A stretch of DNA of 64,000 nt from Pedobacter frigiditerrae (GTDB lineage: Bacteria; Bacteroidota; Bacteroidia; Sphingobacteriales; Sphingobacteriaceae), in assembly GCF_032678705.1 (NCBI RefSeq), contig NZ_JAVTSS010000001.1, positions 558,001 to 622,000 of the forward strand, in the 5' to 3' direction. The notes below the pieces were generated by a model. The model had not been told where the DNA came from and did not search any database. It saw nothing but the letters and a program-made list of their open reading frames with translations. Positions 25,263-35,195 of this stretch are shown in pieces (within the stretch, counting starts at the first letter, position 1; each line of letters starts with the position of its first letter). Made by a program: the position numbers and the translations under genes.

Positions 25263-27578
25263 ATGAATCTTAGAACGTTACTCATTGCTTTTACGCTATT
25301 TTTTGTAAACTCTTTAAAAGCTCAACAAACACAAAGTTTTGCCATTGGTACAGAAAATTTCGAATTAAATGGAAAACCTTACGTAATTCGTTGTGGCGAA
25401 ATGCATTTTGCTCGTATCCCGAAAGCAGAATGGCGTAGCCGATTGAAAATGGCCAAGGCAATGGGCTTAAATACGGTTTGTGCCTATCTGTTTTGGAATG
25501 TGCATGAAAATCAAAAAGATCAATTTACTTGGTCTGGTCAGGCAGATGCCAAAACATTTTGCAAAATAGCACAAGAAGAAGGTCTGTACGTTATTTTAAG
25601 ACCTGGTCCTTACTCTTGCGCCGAATGGGAGTTTGGTGGTTTTCCTTGGTGGTTATTAAAGGATAAAACGATCAAATTACGTACTCAACACCCTTACTTT
25701 TTAGAACGAAGTAAAAAATATTTAATGGCGGTTGGTAAAGAATTAGCTCCACTTCAAATTAATAAGGGAGGTAATATTTTAATGGTGCAGGTAGAGAATG
25801 AGTATGGAAGTTATGGAAGCGACAAAGCTTACATGAACATCATTAAATCTAATTTACAAGAGGCTGGCTTTACGGTTCCATTATTCCATTGCGATGGGCC
25901 CTCTCAATTAAAAGCTGATCACCCTGATGGTTTGTTTGCAGTTGTAAATTTTGGGAGTAATCCAGAAGCGAATTTTAAAGCACTTAGAGATTTGCAACCT
26001 ACAGGGCCATTAATGTGTGGTGAATATTATCCAGGTTGGTTTGATAGCTGGGGCAGGCCGCACCATAAAGGCGATACCAAAAGAATTGTAAATGAATTAA
26101 AGTATATGCTCGACCAAAAAGCTTCATTTAGTATTTATATGGTGCATGGTGGTACGACATTTGGTACTTATGCAGGTGCAAATTCGCCGCCATATTTACC
26201 TCAAACGAGCAGTTATGATTATGATGCACCTATAGACGAGGCTGGTAATCCAACAGAAAAATTTTATGCTTTAAGAGAACTTTTTGGAAAATACTTACAA
26301 GAAGGGGAACAGCTTACCCCAATTCCTGCGAAACATAAATCCCAAACATTAGCCTCTGTAAAGTTTAATTCCTTTTCTGCATTAAATCAGAATTTACCCA
26401 AAGCTACCTTAAGTGAAACCCCAATGTTGATGGAAGATTTAAATCAAGATTTTGGTTGTGTGATGTATAAAGCTAACATCTCAGCAGGTGCTAAAACAAT
26501 GTTAACTTTTGATGAGCTACATGATTATGCTTTGGTTTACCTAGATAACAAGTTAATTGGAAGTTTAGACAGAAGAAAAAGCAAATTCAGCATAGAATTA
26601 CCTGCAAGAATTAAAGCCACACAACTTTCTGTTTTGGTTGAAGCAACAGGTCGTGTAAACTATGGTGGGCACATGCATGATAGAAAAGGTATCCATGGTC
26701 GTGTTTTCTTAATTGATGAAAATAAAAAAACAGAAATAAAAAATTGGAAGAACTATCCAATTCGATTAGGCGATGTAACTATTCCTGTTAAATACCAGGC
26801 GTTTGCTAAACAAAAGCCAGAAGCAGGTTTTTACAAAGGTACTTTTACTGTAAACACTATTGAAAATACTTATCTAAATGTAAGTAAATGGAATAAAGGT
26901 TTGGTTTGGGTTAACGGACATTGTTTAAGCCGTTACTGGAGCATTGGGCCAACACAAACTATGCTTGTTCCAAAAAGTTGGTTAAAGAAAGGATTAAATG
27001 AAGTTGTTGTGTTCGATTTATATGGCTCAGCAAAACCAGAATTAACATTCTTAGATCATCCGATATTAGATCAAGTAAATGAAATAAGACCACAAAAACA
27101 TAAATCTGCAAATCAAAAATGGGATGCTACTACTTTAACGCCAACTGCAGAAGGCAGCTTTGAAAATACCAATAAATGGCAAACAATAACATTTAAACCA
27201 AGTTCTGGTAGATATTTTGCGCTAGAGGCCTTGTCTGAGCAAAGAGGACAGCCATTTACCACCATTGCCGAAATTAATTTATATGATGCCAAGGGTAATG
27301 AAATACCACGTACCAATTGGAAGGTTGTGTTTGCTGATAGTGAAGAAATAGGTGGAGACGATGGAAGCGCAGTAAATGTTTTCGATTTACAGTTTACGAG
27401 TGTTTGGCATACCGAATGGGAAAACAGGTCGCCAAAACCTCCACATCAAATTGTAATAGATTTAGGTAAGAATTACGAGTTAGGAAGCGTAAAAGTATTA
27501 CCAAGGCAAGATAATGCAAATGGCAGAATTAAAGATTACAAGATTTACCTGTCTACAACCTTATTTAAAGGATTATAA
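25263..27578 (+). CDS. GH35 beta-galactosidase with C-terminal discoidin-like domain
   Basis: Exported exo-beta-galactosidase candidate. The 771 residues start with a Sec signal peptide (cleavage after LKA, about residue 20). The GH35 TIM barrel shows CGEMHFARIPKAEWRSRL, RPGPYSCAEWEFGGFPWWL, the acid/base Glu180 in VENEYGSYG, and the nucleophile Glu254 in MCGEYYPGWFDSWG. Jelly-roll domains follow, and from about residue 625 a discoidin (F5/8 type C)-like segment ends the protein. Terminal galactose on O-glycans or plant galactans is a likely target; specificity is not readable. It heads a three-gene block with an M60 peptidase and a GH95-like enzyme. Confidence 0.92.
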   Translation: MNLRTLLIAFTLFFVNSLKAQQTQSFAIGTENFELNGKPYVIRCGEMHFARIPKAEWRSRLKMAKAMGLNTVCAYLFWNVHENQKDQFTWSGQADAKTFCKIAQEEGLYVILRPGPYSCAEWEFGGFPWWLLKDKTIKLRTQHPYFLERSKKYLMAVGKELAPLQINKGGNILMVQVENEYGSYGSDKAYMNIIKSNLQEAGFTVPLFHCDGPSQLKADHPDGLFAVVNFGSNPEANFKALRDLQPTGPLMCGEYYPGWFDSWGRPHHKGDTKRIVNELKYMLDQKASFSIYMVHGGTTFGTYAGANSPPYLPQTSSYDYDAPIDEAGNPTEKFYALRELFGKYLQEGEQLTPIPAKHKSQTLASVKFNSFSALNQNLPKATLSETPMLMEDLNQDFGCVMYKANISAGAKTMLTFDELHDYALVYLDNKLIGSLDRRKSKFSIELPARIKATQLSVLVEATGRVNYGGHMHDRKGIHGRVFLIDENKKTEIKNWKNYPIRLGDVTIPVKYQAFAKQKPEAGFYKGTFTVNTIENTYLNVSKWNKGLVWVNGHCLSRYWSIGPTQTMLVPKSWLKKGLNEVVVFDLYGSAKPELTFLDHPILDQVNEIRPQKHKSANQKWDATTLTPTAEGSFENTNKWQTITFKPSSGRYFALEALSEQRGQPFTTIAEINLYDAKGNEIPRTNWKVVFADSEEIGGDDGSAVNVFDLQFTSVWHTEWENRSPKPPHQIVIDLGKNYELGSVKVLPRQDNANGRIKDYKIYLSTTLFKGL

Positions 27579-27613
27579 AAACAATTAATCACAAATACAC
27601 TAAACACACACAA

Positions 27614-29122
27614 ATGAAACAATTATTAACCATTGCATTTTTAGCAGCAGGGCTAACCACCTTTGCGCAAGATGCAACAAAAGATCCTGCAACAGTTTTA
27701 ATTTCTCCACAGAAAACTTTGTCTAAAAATGATACAGTTTTTAGAACGGCAATTTCAAAATGGAGTGATGAGACCTTAAAAAGTACAGATTACAAAAATA
27801 TCAAAGCCCAGCGATCAGCAAATGTTTTTCCTGGTGCTGTAAAAGCTGGGTATCAATTTGTAAATAAAAAAGTAACCATCGATCACAAAAAAATGGCTGA
27901 TAGTTTGGTTTCAATAGTTTCTACATTGGGTTACTCTGGACATGATAATGCAACTATGTACAGTACTGGCCTATATGCCATGGCTGGAGAGTACATAGAA
28001 ATTGATGTGCCAAAAAACACGAATGTACAAGATTTAGAAGTTCAAATAGGTGCACATAGTGATCGTTTAAACACTTGGGTTGCAGGTAAAGAAGACTGGC
28101 GTAGAATGCCCATCATCACTAAAAAACAAAAATTAGTGATTGGTAAGAATAAACTGGCCTCTCCATTTGGTGGCTTAATTTATATCAATATTAAGCCAAA
28201 AGGCGATAGCAGAACGGTTGATTTTAATATCAGCCATGCAATTGCTGCACCACTTTTTGTGTTGGGTAAATCATCAAAAACTGATTGGGAAAATCAATTG
28301 AAAAACAATAAAGCCCCTTGGGGTGAAATGGCAACTGAAAATGTAATTTTAACCTTGCCAGATAGCGTTTTGCAAACTATTAAAAATCCTGAAGAAGTTT
28401 TAAAATTATGGGATTTAGTAGTGCTTGGCGAATTAGATTTAGCAAATATGCCAGCGCCATTTTACAGGCCACAACGCATGGTGCCTGATGAACATATTGG
28501 GGGTGGGTATATGCACAGTGGTTATCCAATCATGATACATCATTCACCCACCAGAAAAATGCTGTCTAATGAAATCATGGCTAATCCAGAATTGTTAATG
28601 AAACCGAGTAAAGGTGGAGCAAATTGGGGATTCTTTCACGAAATTGGGCATAACATGCAAAACCTAAACTGGGTTTTTGGAGGTACAACAGAGGTAAGTA
28701 ATAACTTCTTTTCTATTTATATGTTTGATAGATTGATGGGGGGAAGAGATGATTCTCATAGTGGTGTATCAAGCGAAAATACCCAGAAAATGATGAAAAA
28801 GTATTTTAAGGAAGGTCCTGGTTATGAAAAATGGAAAAATGATCCTTTCCTTGGATTAATCATGTTTCGTCAGATGCAAGAAGGATTTGGATGGGAAAGC
28901 TTTAAGTCTTTCTTTAAGGAATATCAAAAAATAGGGCCGAGTATAGGTAGGATGAACGATCAGAAAAAGCGTGATTTATGGGTTAAAACCTACTCGAATG
29001 TTGTAAAAAGAAATTTGGCGCCTTTTTGGGAAATATGGGGAATTCCAATTAGTGATGATGTAGAAAAAGAGTTGGAGAAATATCCGCAATGGAAACCATT
29101 TAATTTTCCTCCTCAGAATTAG
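27614..29122 (+). CDS. M60 family metallopeptidase, secreted
   Basis: 502 residues with a Sec signal peptide (cleavage after TTFA, about residue 19) and no lipobox. The gluzincin motif is FFHEIGHNMQN (His342, Glu343, His346), with Glu360 in GGTTEVSNN as the probable third zinc ligand, the HExxHx(8-28)E pattern of M60/enhancin-like proteases. Upstream, YAMAGEYIEIDVPKN and VQIGAHSD match the conserved accessory region of the family. Characterised M60-like enzymes cleave O-glycosylated mucin-type proteins. Lying between two glycosidases supports a glycoprotein substrate. Confidence 0.88.
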   Translation: MKQLLTIAFLAAGLTTFAQDATKDPATVLISPQKTLSKNDTVFRTAISKWSDETLKSTDYKNIKAQRSANVFPGAVKAGYQFVNKKVTIDHKKMADSLVSIVSTLGYSGHDNATMYSTGLYAMAGEYIEIDVPKNTNVQDLEVQIGAHSDRLNTWVAGKEDWRRMPIITKKQKLVIGKNKLASPFGGLIYINIKPKGDSRTVDFNISHAIAAPLFVLGKSSKTDWENQLKNNKAPWGEMATENVILTLPDSVLQTIKNPEEVLKLWDLVVLGELDLANMPAPFYRPQRMVPDEHIGGGYMHSGYPIMIHHSPTRKMLSNEIMANPELLMKPSKGGANWGFFHEIGHNMQNLNWVFGGTTEVSNNFFSIYMFDRLMGGRDDSHSGVSSENTQKMMKKYFKEGPGYEKWKNDPFLGLIMFRQMQEGFGWESFKSFFKEYQKIGPSIGRMNDQKKRDLWVKTYSNVVKRNLAPFWEIWGIPISDDVEKELEKYPQWKPFNFPPQN

Positions 29123-29133
29123 TAGCTTGCTTT

Positions 29134-31374
29134 ATGATGAAAAAAATATCATTCGTAGTAATCATCAGCTTTGCTTATCAAATTAGCTTAGCTCAAACCT
29201 TATCAAATTATAACCTCAGTTTTGACAAGCTAGCCAATAGGTGGGATGAAGGAATGCCTTTAGGCAATGGAATGTTAGGGGCTTTAATTTGGGGAAAGGG
29301 TGATAAGCTAAGGCTTTCTTTAGATCGAGCTGATTTATGGGATGAAAGAAAAGCCTTGCCAGATTTAACTACTTATAGTTTTAAATGGGTACAACAACAG
29401 GTCGAAAAAAAAGAATATCGTATTGTTCAAAAAACATTGGATGAACCTTATCATGAAACAACACCTACTAAAATTCCGGCAGCTGCCATTGAGTTTGATG
29501 TAAGTAGCTTCGGTAAAGTGTTATCAAACGTTTTGGATATAAACACAGCCTTAAACACCGTGAAATTTCAAAATGGGATAGTGTTTAATTGTTATATTCA
29601 TGCTACAAAAAATCAAGGTTTTTTCGGTTTCGAGAATCTAGTAAATGTTGATGTATTACCTAATTTAATTGTGCATAATTATGCAGGTAATGAGAAAATT
29701 GCAGGAGATAATAGCCACGCCGGTCAAGGTTTGCAAAAATTAGGCTATGCCAAAGGCGATGTGATTAAGACTCAAAATAGCATCCGTTATAAACAACCAA
29801 TGACTGATGGACATTTTTATGAAGTGTTAATCACATGGCAAAAAATAAAGAATAAAATTATAGGTTCCTGGACGGTTACTAAGGATACCGAAGCCGTTAT
29901 TGCGCCTATATCTACAACTGCAAAAGAGCCAACTGGTTGGGATACACATATCAAATGGTGGACAAATTATTGGAGTAAGTCTTCTATATCTATTCCAGAT
30001 GATTTGGTGCAAAAACAATACTACCTTGAAATGTATAAATTAGGCTCTGCTGCAAGAAAAGGTGCACCAGCCATTACATTACAAGCGGTATGGACAGCAG
30101 ATAATGGAAGTTTGCCACCATGGAAAGGCGATTTTCATAATGATTTAAATACGCAATTGAGTTATTGGCCAACTTATACATCAAACCATTTAGCAGAGGG
30201 AAAAACTTTTACAGATTGGCTTTGGAAGGTTAAAGAAGAAAGTGAAATATATACCAAAAACTATTTTGGTGTACCTGGGCTAAATATCCCTGGTGTAGTA
30301 GCATTAAGTGGTAAGCCGATGGGTGGATGGGTACAGTATTCAATGAGTCCAACTGTAAGTGCTTGGTGTTCACAACATTTTTATTGGCAATGGAAATACA
30401 GTATGGATGAGAAATTTCTAAAAGAACAAGCCTATCCATACATTACACAGTCGGCTACTTTTTTAGAAAACATTACTTTCTTAAAAGATGGAGTTAGGAT
30501 GTTGCCTTTAAGCTCTAGTCCAGAATATAATGATAACGATATTTCTGCCTGGTTTAAAAAATGGAGTAATTTTGATTTAAGCCTAGCTAAATTTTTATTT
30601 AAAGCGGCAAAAGAAGTTTCAATTGCCAAGGGCGATGAAAAAGGTGCAAAACATTGGGCAGTTATTGCTAGTCAATTGCCAGATTACGAAGTGAATGAAA
30701 CGGGCTTTACCATTGCACCAGGACAGAACTTAGTCTCTTCCCATCGTCACATGTCTCAGTATATGGGTATTTATCCATTGGCATTATTAGATTATAATAA
30801 AACTGAAGATAAAGTCCGTATTGATAATTCATTTAAACAAATAGAGGCAAAGGGAACAAGAGCTTGGGTAGGTTATTCTTTTAGTTGGATGGCATCATTA
30901 TATGCAAGAGCTTACCAAGCAGATAAGGCGATTAAACAATTACAAATATTTGCTTCAAATTTCTGTTCGCCAAATAGTTTTCATTTAAATGGAGATCAAA
31001 AAGGCGGTCAATATTCTGGCTTTACTTACCGCCCTTTTACTTTGGAAGGAAATTTTGCCTTTGCGCAAGGTGTACATGAATTGCTGTTGCAAAGTAGAGA
31101 TGGATATATAGAAGTTTTCCCGGCTGTACCAAGCACTTGGAATGAATGTTCTTTTAAAGACTTGCGTGCAGAAGGTGCATTTTTAATTAGTGCAAACTAT
31201 AAAGATGGAATGATTATCAGGATGGAAATTTTATCAGAAAATGGAGGTGTATTAAATATCAAACTTCCTGAAGGCAACTTTGCCTTGCTTTCTAGACCAA
31301 ATCTTACTATAAGAGAAAGGGCTAGGGTGCTTACACAAAAAGGAGAAAGACTGGTTTTTGTAAATAAAGGATAA
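29134..31374 (+). CDS. GH95-like glycoside hydrolase
   Basis: 746 residues with an N-terminal signal peptide (cleavage near SLAQ). The opening NRWDEGMPLGNGMLGALIWGKGDKLRLSLDRADLWDE region, spread over about 35 residues, is diagnostic of the GH95/GH65-like N-terminal domain. The (alpha/alpha)6 barrel follows with FHNDLNTQLSYWPTYTSNH (334-352) and SSSPEY containing the candidate general acid Glu464. Where GH95 fucosidases have an Asp in a DGNFG motif, this protein has LEGNF (Glu638), and one Asn of the NxN pair is Asp337. Activity may be alpha-L-fucosidase, alpha-L-galactosidase or something new. A terminator follows. Confidence 0.72.
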   Translation: MMKKISFVVIISFAYQISLAQTLSNYNLSFDKLANRWDEGMPLGNGMLGALIWGKGDKLRLSLDRADLWDERKALPDLTTYSFKWVQQQVEKKEYRIVQKTLDEPYHETTPTKIPAAAIEFDVSSFGKVLSNVLDINTALNTVKFQNGIVFNCYIHATKNQGFFGFENLVNVDVLPNLIVHNYAGNEKIAGDNSHAGQGLQKLGYAKGDVIKTQNSIRYKQPMTDGHFYEVLITWQKIKNKIIGSWTVTKDTEAVIAPISTTAKEPTGWDTHIKWWTNYWSKSSISIPDDLVQKQYYLEMYKLGSAARKGAPAITLQAVWTADNGSLPPWKGDFHNDLNTQLSYWPTYTSNHLAEGKTFTDWLWKVKEESEIYTKNYFGVPGLNIPGVVALSGKPMGGWVQYSMSPTVSAWCSQHFYWQWKYSMDEKFLKEQAYPYITQSATFLENITFLKDGVRMLPLSSSPEYNDNDISAWFKKWSNFDLSLAKFLFKAAKEVSIAKGDEKGAKHWAVIASQLPDYEVNETGFTIAPGQNLVSSHRHMSQYMGIYPLALLDYNKTEDKVRIDNSFKQIEAKGTRAWVGYSFSWMASLYARAYQADKAIKQLQIFASNFCSPNSFHLNGDQKGGQYSGFTYRPFTLEGNFAFAQGVHELLLQSRDGYIEVFPAVPSTWNECSFKDLRAEGAFLISANYKDGMIIRMEILSENGGVLNIKLPEGNFALLSRPNLTIRERARVLTQKGERLVFVNKG

Positions 31375-31400
31375 GCCTGTAAAAAGGATAAGTACATTAG

Positions 31401-31443
31401 AACCCTTAATACAACTAAACGAGTTTGTATTAAGGGTTTTTGT
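31401..31443 (+). terminator. Intrinsic terminator after GH95-like gene
   Basis: A perfect 14-bp stem AACCCTTAATACAA/TTGTATTAAGGGTT (31401-31414 and 31425-31438) is followed by T residues. Confidence 0.8.
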
Positions 31444-31544
31444 ATGTAATAATTTCTTGTAAAGGCAACAGGAATTATTATTTAATTAATAATCAGCTTA
31501 AACATTCGCTAAAGTTTAATAAATCTCTTTAAACTATTAAAATA

Positions 31545-31554
31545 CAAACGTTTG
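31545..31554. promoter_or_regulatory. LacI-type operator-like palindrome 3
   Basis: CAAACGTTTG followed by CACACAG, in the gap before the SusC operon. It is identical at the core to the two sites upstream of GH35. Confidence 0.6.
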
Positions 31555-31791
31555 CACACAGTTTGTTTTGCTTTGTTTTTTAATCTAATTAACTGATAAT
31601 TAAAGGTGTATGTGATTTTTAGATCTCTATAAAGATCTTTTGTAATCGATTTAAAAATTTATGCTTTTAATCAACTTTCAGTTTCAATTGCCTCGTTGCC
31701 GCGATGTGCTTAAAATTTACAAAATAGCCTAGTTATCACTGCTTTAAGTGTGTTTAAACACGTGTTTTTTTAGAATAATAGATGATTTAAA

Positions 31792-31801
31792 CAAACGTTT
31801 G
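31792..31801. promoter_or_regulatory. LacI-type operator-like palindrome 4
   Basis: CAAACGTTTG followed by CGCTGTG, about 360 bases upstream of the first SusC gene and about 40 bases before a promoter-like TATACCTTGC. Confidence 0.6.
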
Positions 31802-32154
31802 CGCTGTGAAAAAAAATAAAAACTGCTTTCTTAACCTATACCTTGCATTAACAAAAATAAACGAACTAGGAATTTTTTTATTGCCTTATAGCTTAAATGA
31901 ATTCTCTTATTAGTTAAAAGAAAGAATGCCTCTAACCAGGGTATTTGATGAACAAAACAAACTAACCGTTCTTATGCAGTTTAAAAATTGCATTAAGAAT
32001 TAATGTTAACCAAAATAAACCAAAACCGAATGCGTAAAACTTTACTCTCTGTCTATCGAAATTATTATTCTACCGAGTCTCGTGTAGATGCAACTGTTGC
32101 CATAATATAAGCAACATCATTTAATATCAAATAAAAACTTAATAAACTAATCAA

Positions 32155-35100
32155 ATGGTTAAAATCATTACAAGCATTTTCTGCACCTTGATGTTATCTT
32201 TTTTTGGTTTTCCAAATGCTAAGGCTAATCTAAAGACAAACTCTTCAAAGAGTATCTTTTTAATTAACCCTGAATTAGAAAATAAACTAGCTATTGTTAT
32301 TGATACTAATAAGAAAAAGCTAGCCAAAGATTCTAAAGTTTCGGATACCTCAAAAAATAGTGAACTAGGTAAGAAATTCAATTATCAATTTCAAAATAAT
32401 GTAGATTCATTAAGAATAGGATCTTCAAGAGCTATTCCGAATCTTTCATTACAACAGATGTTAAAGGGTAACATAACTGGTTTATATGTACAGGAAACCA
32501 ATGGGGAGCCTGGTACTGAGCAAAGTATGATTATACAAGGAACATCAGCTCCAATATTTACAAAAAAGGATATTTACAATGTACAACCTGCTGTTTATTT
32601 AAATGGTGTTTATTTAGTGCAGGATAATCCATTTGCATACGATGTGCAAAAGTATGATTACAATAGAATTGGTCCAGCTACAAATTTATTAGCCAATATA
32701 GATGTAGATAATATTCAATCTATTGTGGTTATCAAAGATCCTATTTCATTGGCTAAACTTGGTCCGAATGCGGCCAATGGGGCAATCTGGATTACAACCA
32801 AATCTGCAAAAAGCGGTTTGAGGGAAATCAGTTTAAATACATACGTAGGATTTGTACCAGCTGGAAATGTTCAAACTGTAAATGGTGTATTCGAAAATAA
32901 TTTTCGTACGCCGTTTTACAAAAAATATGCAAGCAAAGCTAATTATGATAATTATGCTAGTTTCTTAAGAGATTCTACTAACCTAGATTATTTTGGAAAA
33001 TCGAACTGGAATGACCTGTATTACAAAAATACAGAAATTTACGGTGCCAATTTGGGTATTACTGGAGGTAATGAGCGTGCAAACTTTAGGTTTTATGGCA
33101 CAGGATCAAAAAGTGCTAGTAACGCTGATGAAACTTCCTTGAGTAAATACAATGCATTTTTTAACATCAACATGATGCCTTTTAAATGGATGACTGTTTC
33201 TAGTTTCTTAAATGCAGCAAGAATGGATAGAAATAGAAATAGAAGTTTACGCGATCGCTTCGCAGAAGTAAGATATTTACCAGATTTCTCTAACCCATTA
33301 TCACCTAATAAGGATAATTATAATTTGTTCTTAAACGAATATTCGAAAGTTGTAGATGACAATAGAAACAACTTATTAAATGGGTCGTTGGCATTAAACC
33401 TTCAATTGATGCCAAAAATGAATTTCAGCACAGCAGTTGTATTTGACTATAATGAAGGTTTAAGAGATGCTTTTTATCCAACTACATTAATGGACAATGT
33501 TAATTATGTATCTGGATTTTTTGGCTATAACCAACGATTTGGTTTAAATAATTTGCTAAGCTATAATTATGAGCTTAACAAGGATCATTCTTTTGAATTT
33601 GAGCTAGGGCAATCTTTGCAAGCTGATGCATATAAATACAATTACGCTAGAGGTTATAATGGAAATAGCGATTTTATAAAAATCAACGTGGTTGATGGTG
33701 ATGCAAATAATTCTGACTACCTAAATGCCATAGGCAATTTCTACATATTTAGGTATGCTGATAAAATGAAGAATGGTTTGATTTCATTTTTTGGGAACGT
33801 TAAATATAAATACAAAGACTTGTTAAGCATTGGTGCTATTATTAGAAGAGATGGTTCTTCTAACGGACAACCAGATAGCCGATGGATCAATACTCCAGCT
33901 TTTAGTATAGACTGGAATTTGAAGAATCAATTATTACGTGACAATAAGTTTTTTGACGATTTAACTCTAGGTGCTTCTTGGGCTAGATCTGCCAAGATAT
34001 TTTTAGACGACCGTTTTGGTGCTGGTCCTCAGTATAGAACTGAATATGGCTGGAATGAAGAGCCAACTATACCAACTTTTGGTGGTTTTCAAGGTATTTC
34101 TCGTCCATATAACACAGGCTGGGTAGGCTACGGTGTAACATTACCTTATGTAGATCGCTTAAATATCTCTGCGTCTGCAGCTGTTTTAAACAATAGATTA
34201 AGTGCTAGTTTGGTGCTTTATAATCGCGATGACAAAAATCAACTTTTAAATATTCCATTATCTGCAGAAAGCGGTTATGCAAGTATTTATAAAAATGGAA
34301 TGGCTATCAATAATAAAGGAATTGATTTAACCTTTACAGGCAATGTTCTACAATCTGAAAAATCATTACGCTGGACCACCGCATTAAACCTAAACTATAA
34401 CAGGAATGAGTTAACGGCCTTGCCAGATGGTTTAAGTGAATTAGTAATAGGTAATAATAAACTAAAGGTTGGTCAATCGGTTGGTGCCTATTGGTTGTAT
34501 ACTAACAATGGAATTTACAATAGCGATGCCGAAGTTCCAACAAACTCAGCAACCGGACAGAAGTTAACCTTTAATGGTTTAGCCTTAAAAGCTGGCGATC
34601 CAAAATGGGTTGATTACAATGGCGACTACAACATTACAGATGCTGATAAGCAATTTACAGGAAATAGAATGCCGAAAATAGTTGGCGGTTGGGTAAATGA
34701 TTTCAGTTATAAAAATTTCGAATTGAACTTCCATTTTTTCTTTGCGCTTGGTCAAAAAGCAATTAACCAGTTTGATGCTGCTAGATATGATTTTGCTAAT
34801 AGAGAATCTGCGAGCGACATCAATTCTGTAAAAGAAATTACAAGCTGGCAAACAACAGATAAAGTGAAAAGTTATCCTATCTATAATGTATGGAGTAATG
34901 TAATTCCTTATCGCACAGATCAAGATTTATTCTTGGAAAATGCCTCTTACGTTAAGCTTCGCTCGGTAACATTAGGTTATGATTTAACAAAAACAAAGTT
35001 TATAACCAATGCGAAATTAGGATTCAGAAGAGCTTATTTATACCTAACAGGAAGTAATTTGCTAACCATTACAAACTTCTCAGGTAAAGATCCTGAGTTG

Positions 35101-35181
35101 ATCAACTACAATGGCAATTATGATGGTACAAGTTTACCTATTGCCAGGACTTTCACATTAGGTTTAAAATTAGATTTATAG
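32155..35181 (+). CDS. SusC/RagA-type TonB-dependent receptor, lacking the usual N-terminal domain
   Basis: 1008-residue outer-membrane importer that should pair with the following SusD. After a signal peptide there is an unusual Lys/Ser/Asn-rich stretch (about 25-85) where SusC proteins normally carry a carboxypeptidase-regulatory-like domain. The plug starts at PNLSLQQMLKGNITGLYVQE and is divergent: the usual LYGSRGANGVI becomes LGPNAANGAIWITTK. The barrel is recognisable, with RRDGSSNGQPDSRW, GDPKWVDYNGDYNITDADK, a late LRSVTLGYDL and the terminal FTLGLKLDL. It starts the long operon, with susD 14 bases downstream. Confidence 0.88.
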   Translation: MVKIITSIFCTLMLSFFGFPNAKANLKTNSSKSIFLINPELENKLAIVIDTNKKKLAKDSKVSDTSKNSELGKKFNYQFQNNVDSLRIGSSRAIPNLSLQQMLKGNITGLYVQETNGEPGTEQSMIIQGTSAPIFTKKDIYNVQPAVYLNGVYLVQDNPFAYDVQKYDYNRIGPATNLLANIDVDNIQSIVVIKDPISLAKLGPNAANGAIWITTKSAKSGLREISLNTYVGFVPAGNVQTVNGVFENNFRTPFYKKYASKANYDNYASFLRDSTNLDYFGKSNWNDLYYKNTEIYGANLGITGGNERANFRFYGTGSKSASNADETSLSKYNAFFNINMMPFKWMTVSSFLNAARMDRNRNRSLRDRFAEVRYLPDFSNPLSPNKDNYNLFLNEYSKVVDDNRNNLLNGSLALNLQLMPKMNFSTAVVFDYNEGLRDAFYPTTLMDNVNYVSGFFGYNQRFGLNNLLSYNYELNKDHSFEFELGQSLQADAYKYNYARGYNGNSDFIKINVVDGDANNSDYLNAIGNFYIFRYADKMKNGLISFFGNVKYKYKDLLSIGAIIRRDGSSNGQPDSRWINTPAFSIDWNLKNQLLRDNKFFDDLTLGASWARSAKIFLDDRFGAGPQYRTEYGWNEEPTIPTFGGFQGISRPYNTGWVGYGVTLPYVDRLNISASAAVLNNRLSASLVLYNRDDKNQLLNIPLSAESGYASIYKNGMAINNKGIDLTFTGNVLQSEKSLRWTTALNLNYNRNELTALPDGLSELVIGNNKLKVGQSVGAYWLYTNNGIYNSDAEVPTNSATGQKLTFNGLALKAGDPKWVDYNGDYNITDADKQFTGNRMPKIVGGWVNDFSYKNFELNFHFFFALGQKAINQFDAARYDFANRESASDINSVKEITSWQTTDKVKSYPIYNVWSNVIPYRTDQDLFLENASYVKLRSVTLGYDLTKTKFITNAKLGFRRAYLYLTGSNLLTITNFSGKDPELINYNGNYDGTSLPIARTFTLGLKLDL

Positions 35182-35195
35182 GAGCGCAAATTATT

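Larger units (their letters stand above)
31375..32154. other. 780-base regulatory gap between enzyme block and SusCD operon
   Basis: No protein-coding gene of normal size was seen. The gap contains the terminator of the GH95-like gene, two CAAACGTTTG palindromes, a 12-bp palindrome GTGTTTAAACAC (31750-31761) overlapping CACGTG, a weak promoter-like TATACCTTGC (31837-31846), and a 27-codon open frame at 32029-32109 of doubtful meaning. The SusC leader could be up to about 300 bases. Confidence 0.65.

Noticed and set aside
27440..27578. Possible truncation of the GH35 C-terminal domain
   Set aside because: The domain ends near the usual point (DYKIYLST) and no continuation was found in the other frames before the next gene; treated as natural.
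25066..31801. CRISPR-like array from repeated CAAACGTTTG
   Set aside because: Only short isolated palindromes at irregular distances, with no spacer structure or cas genes.
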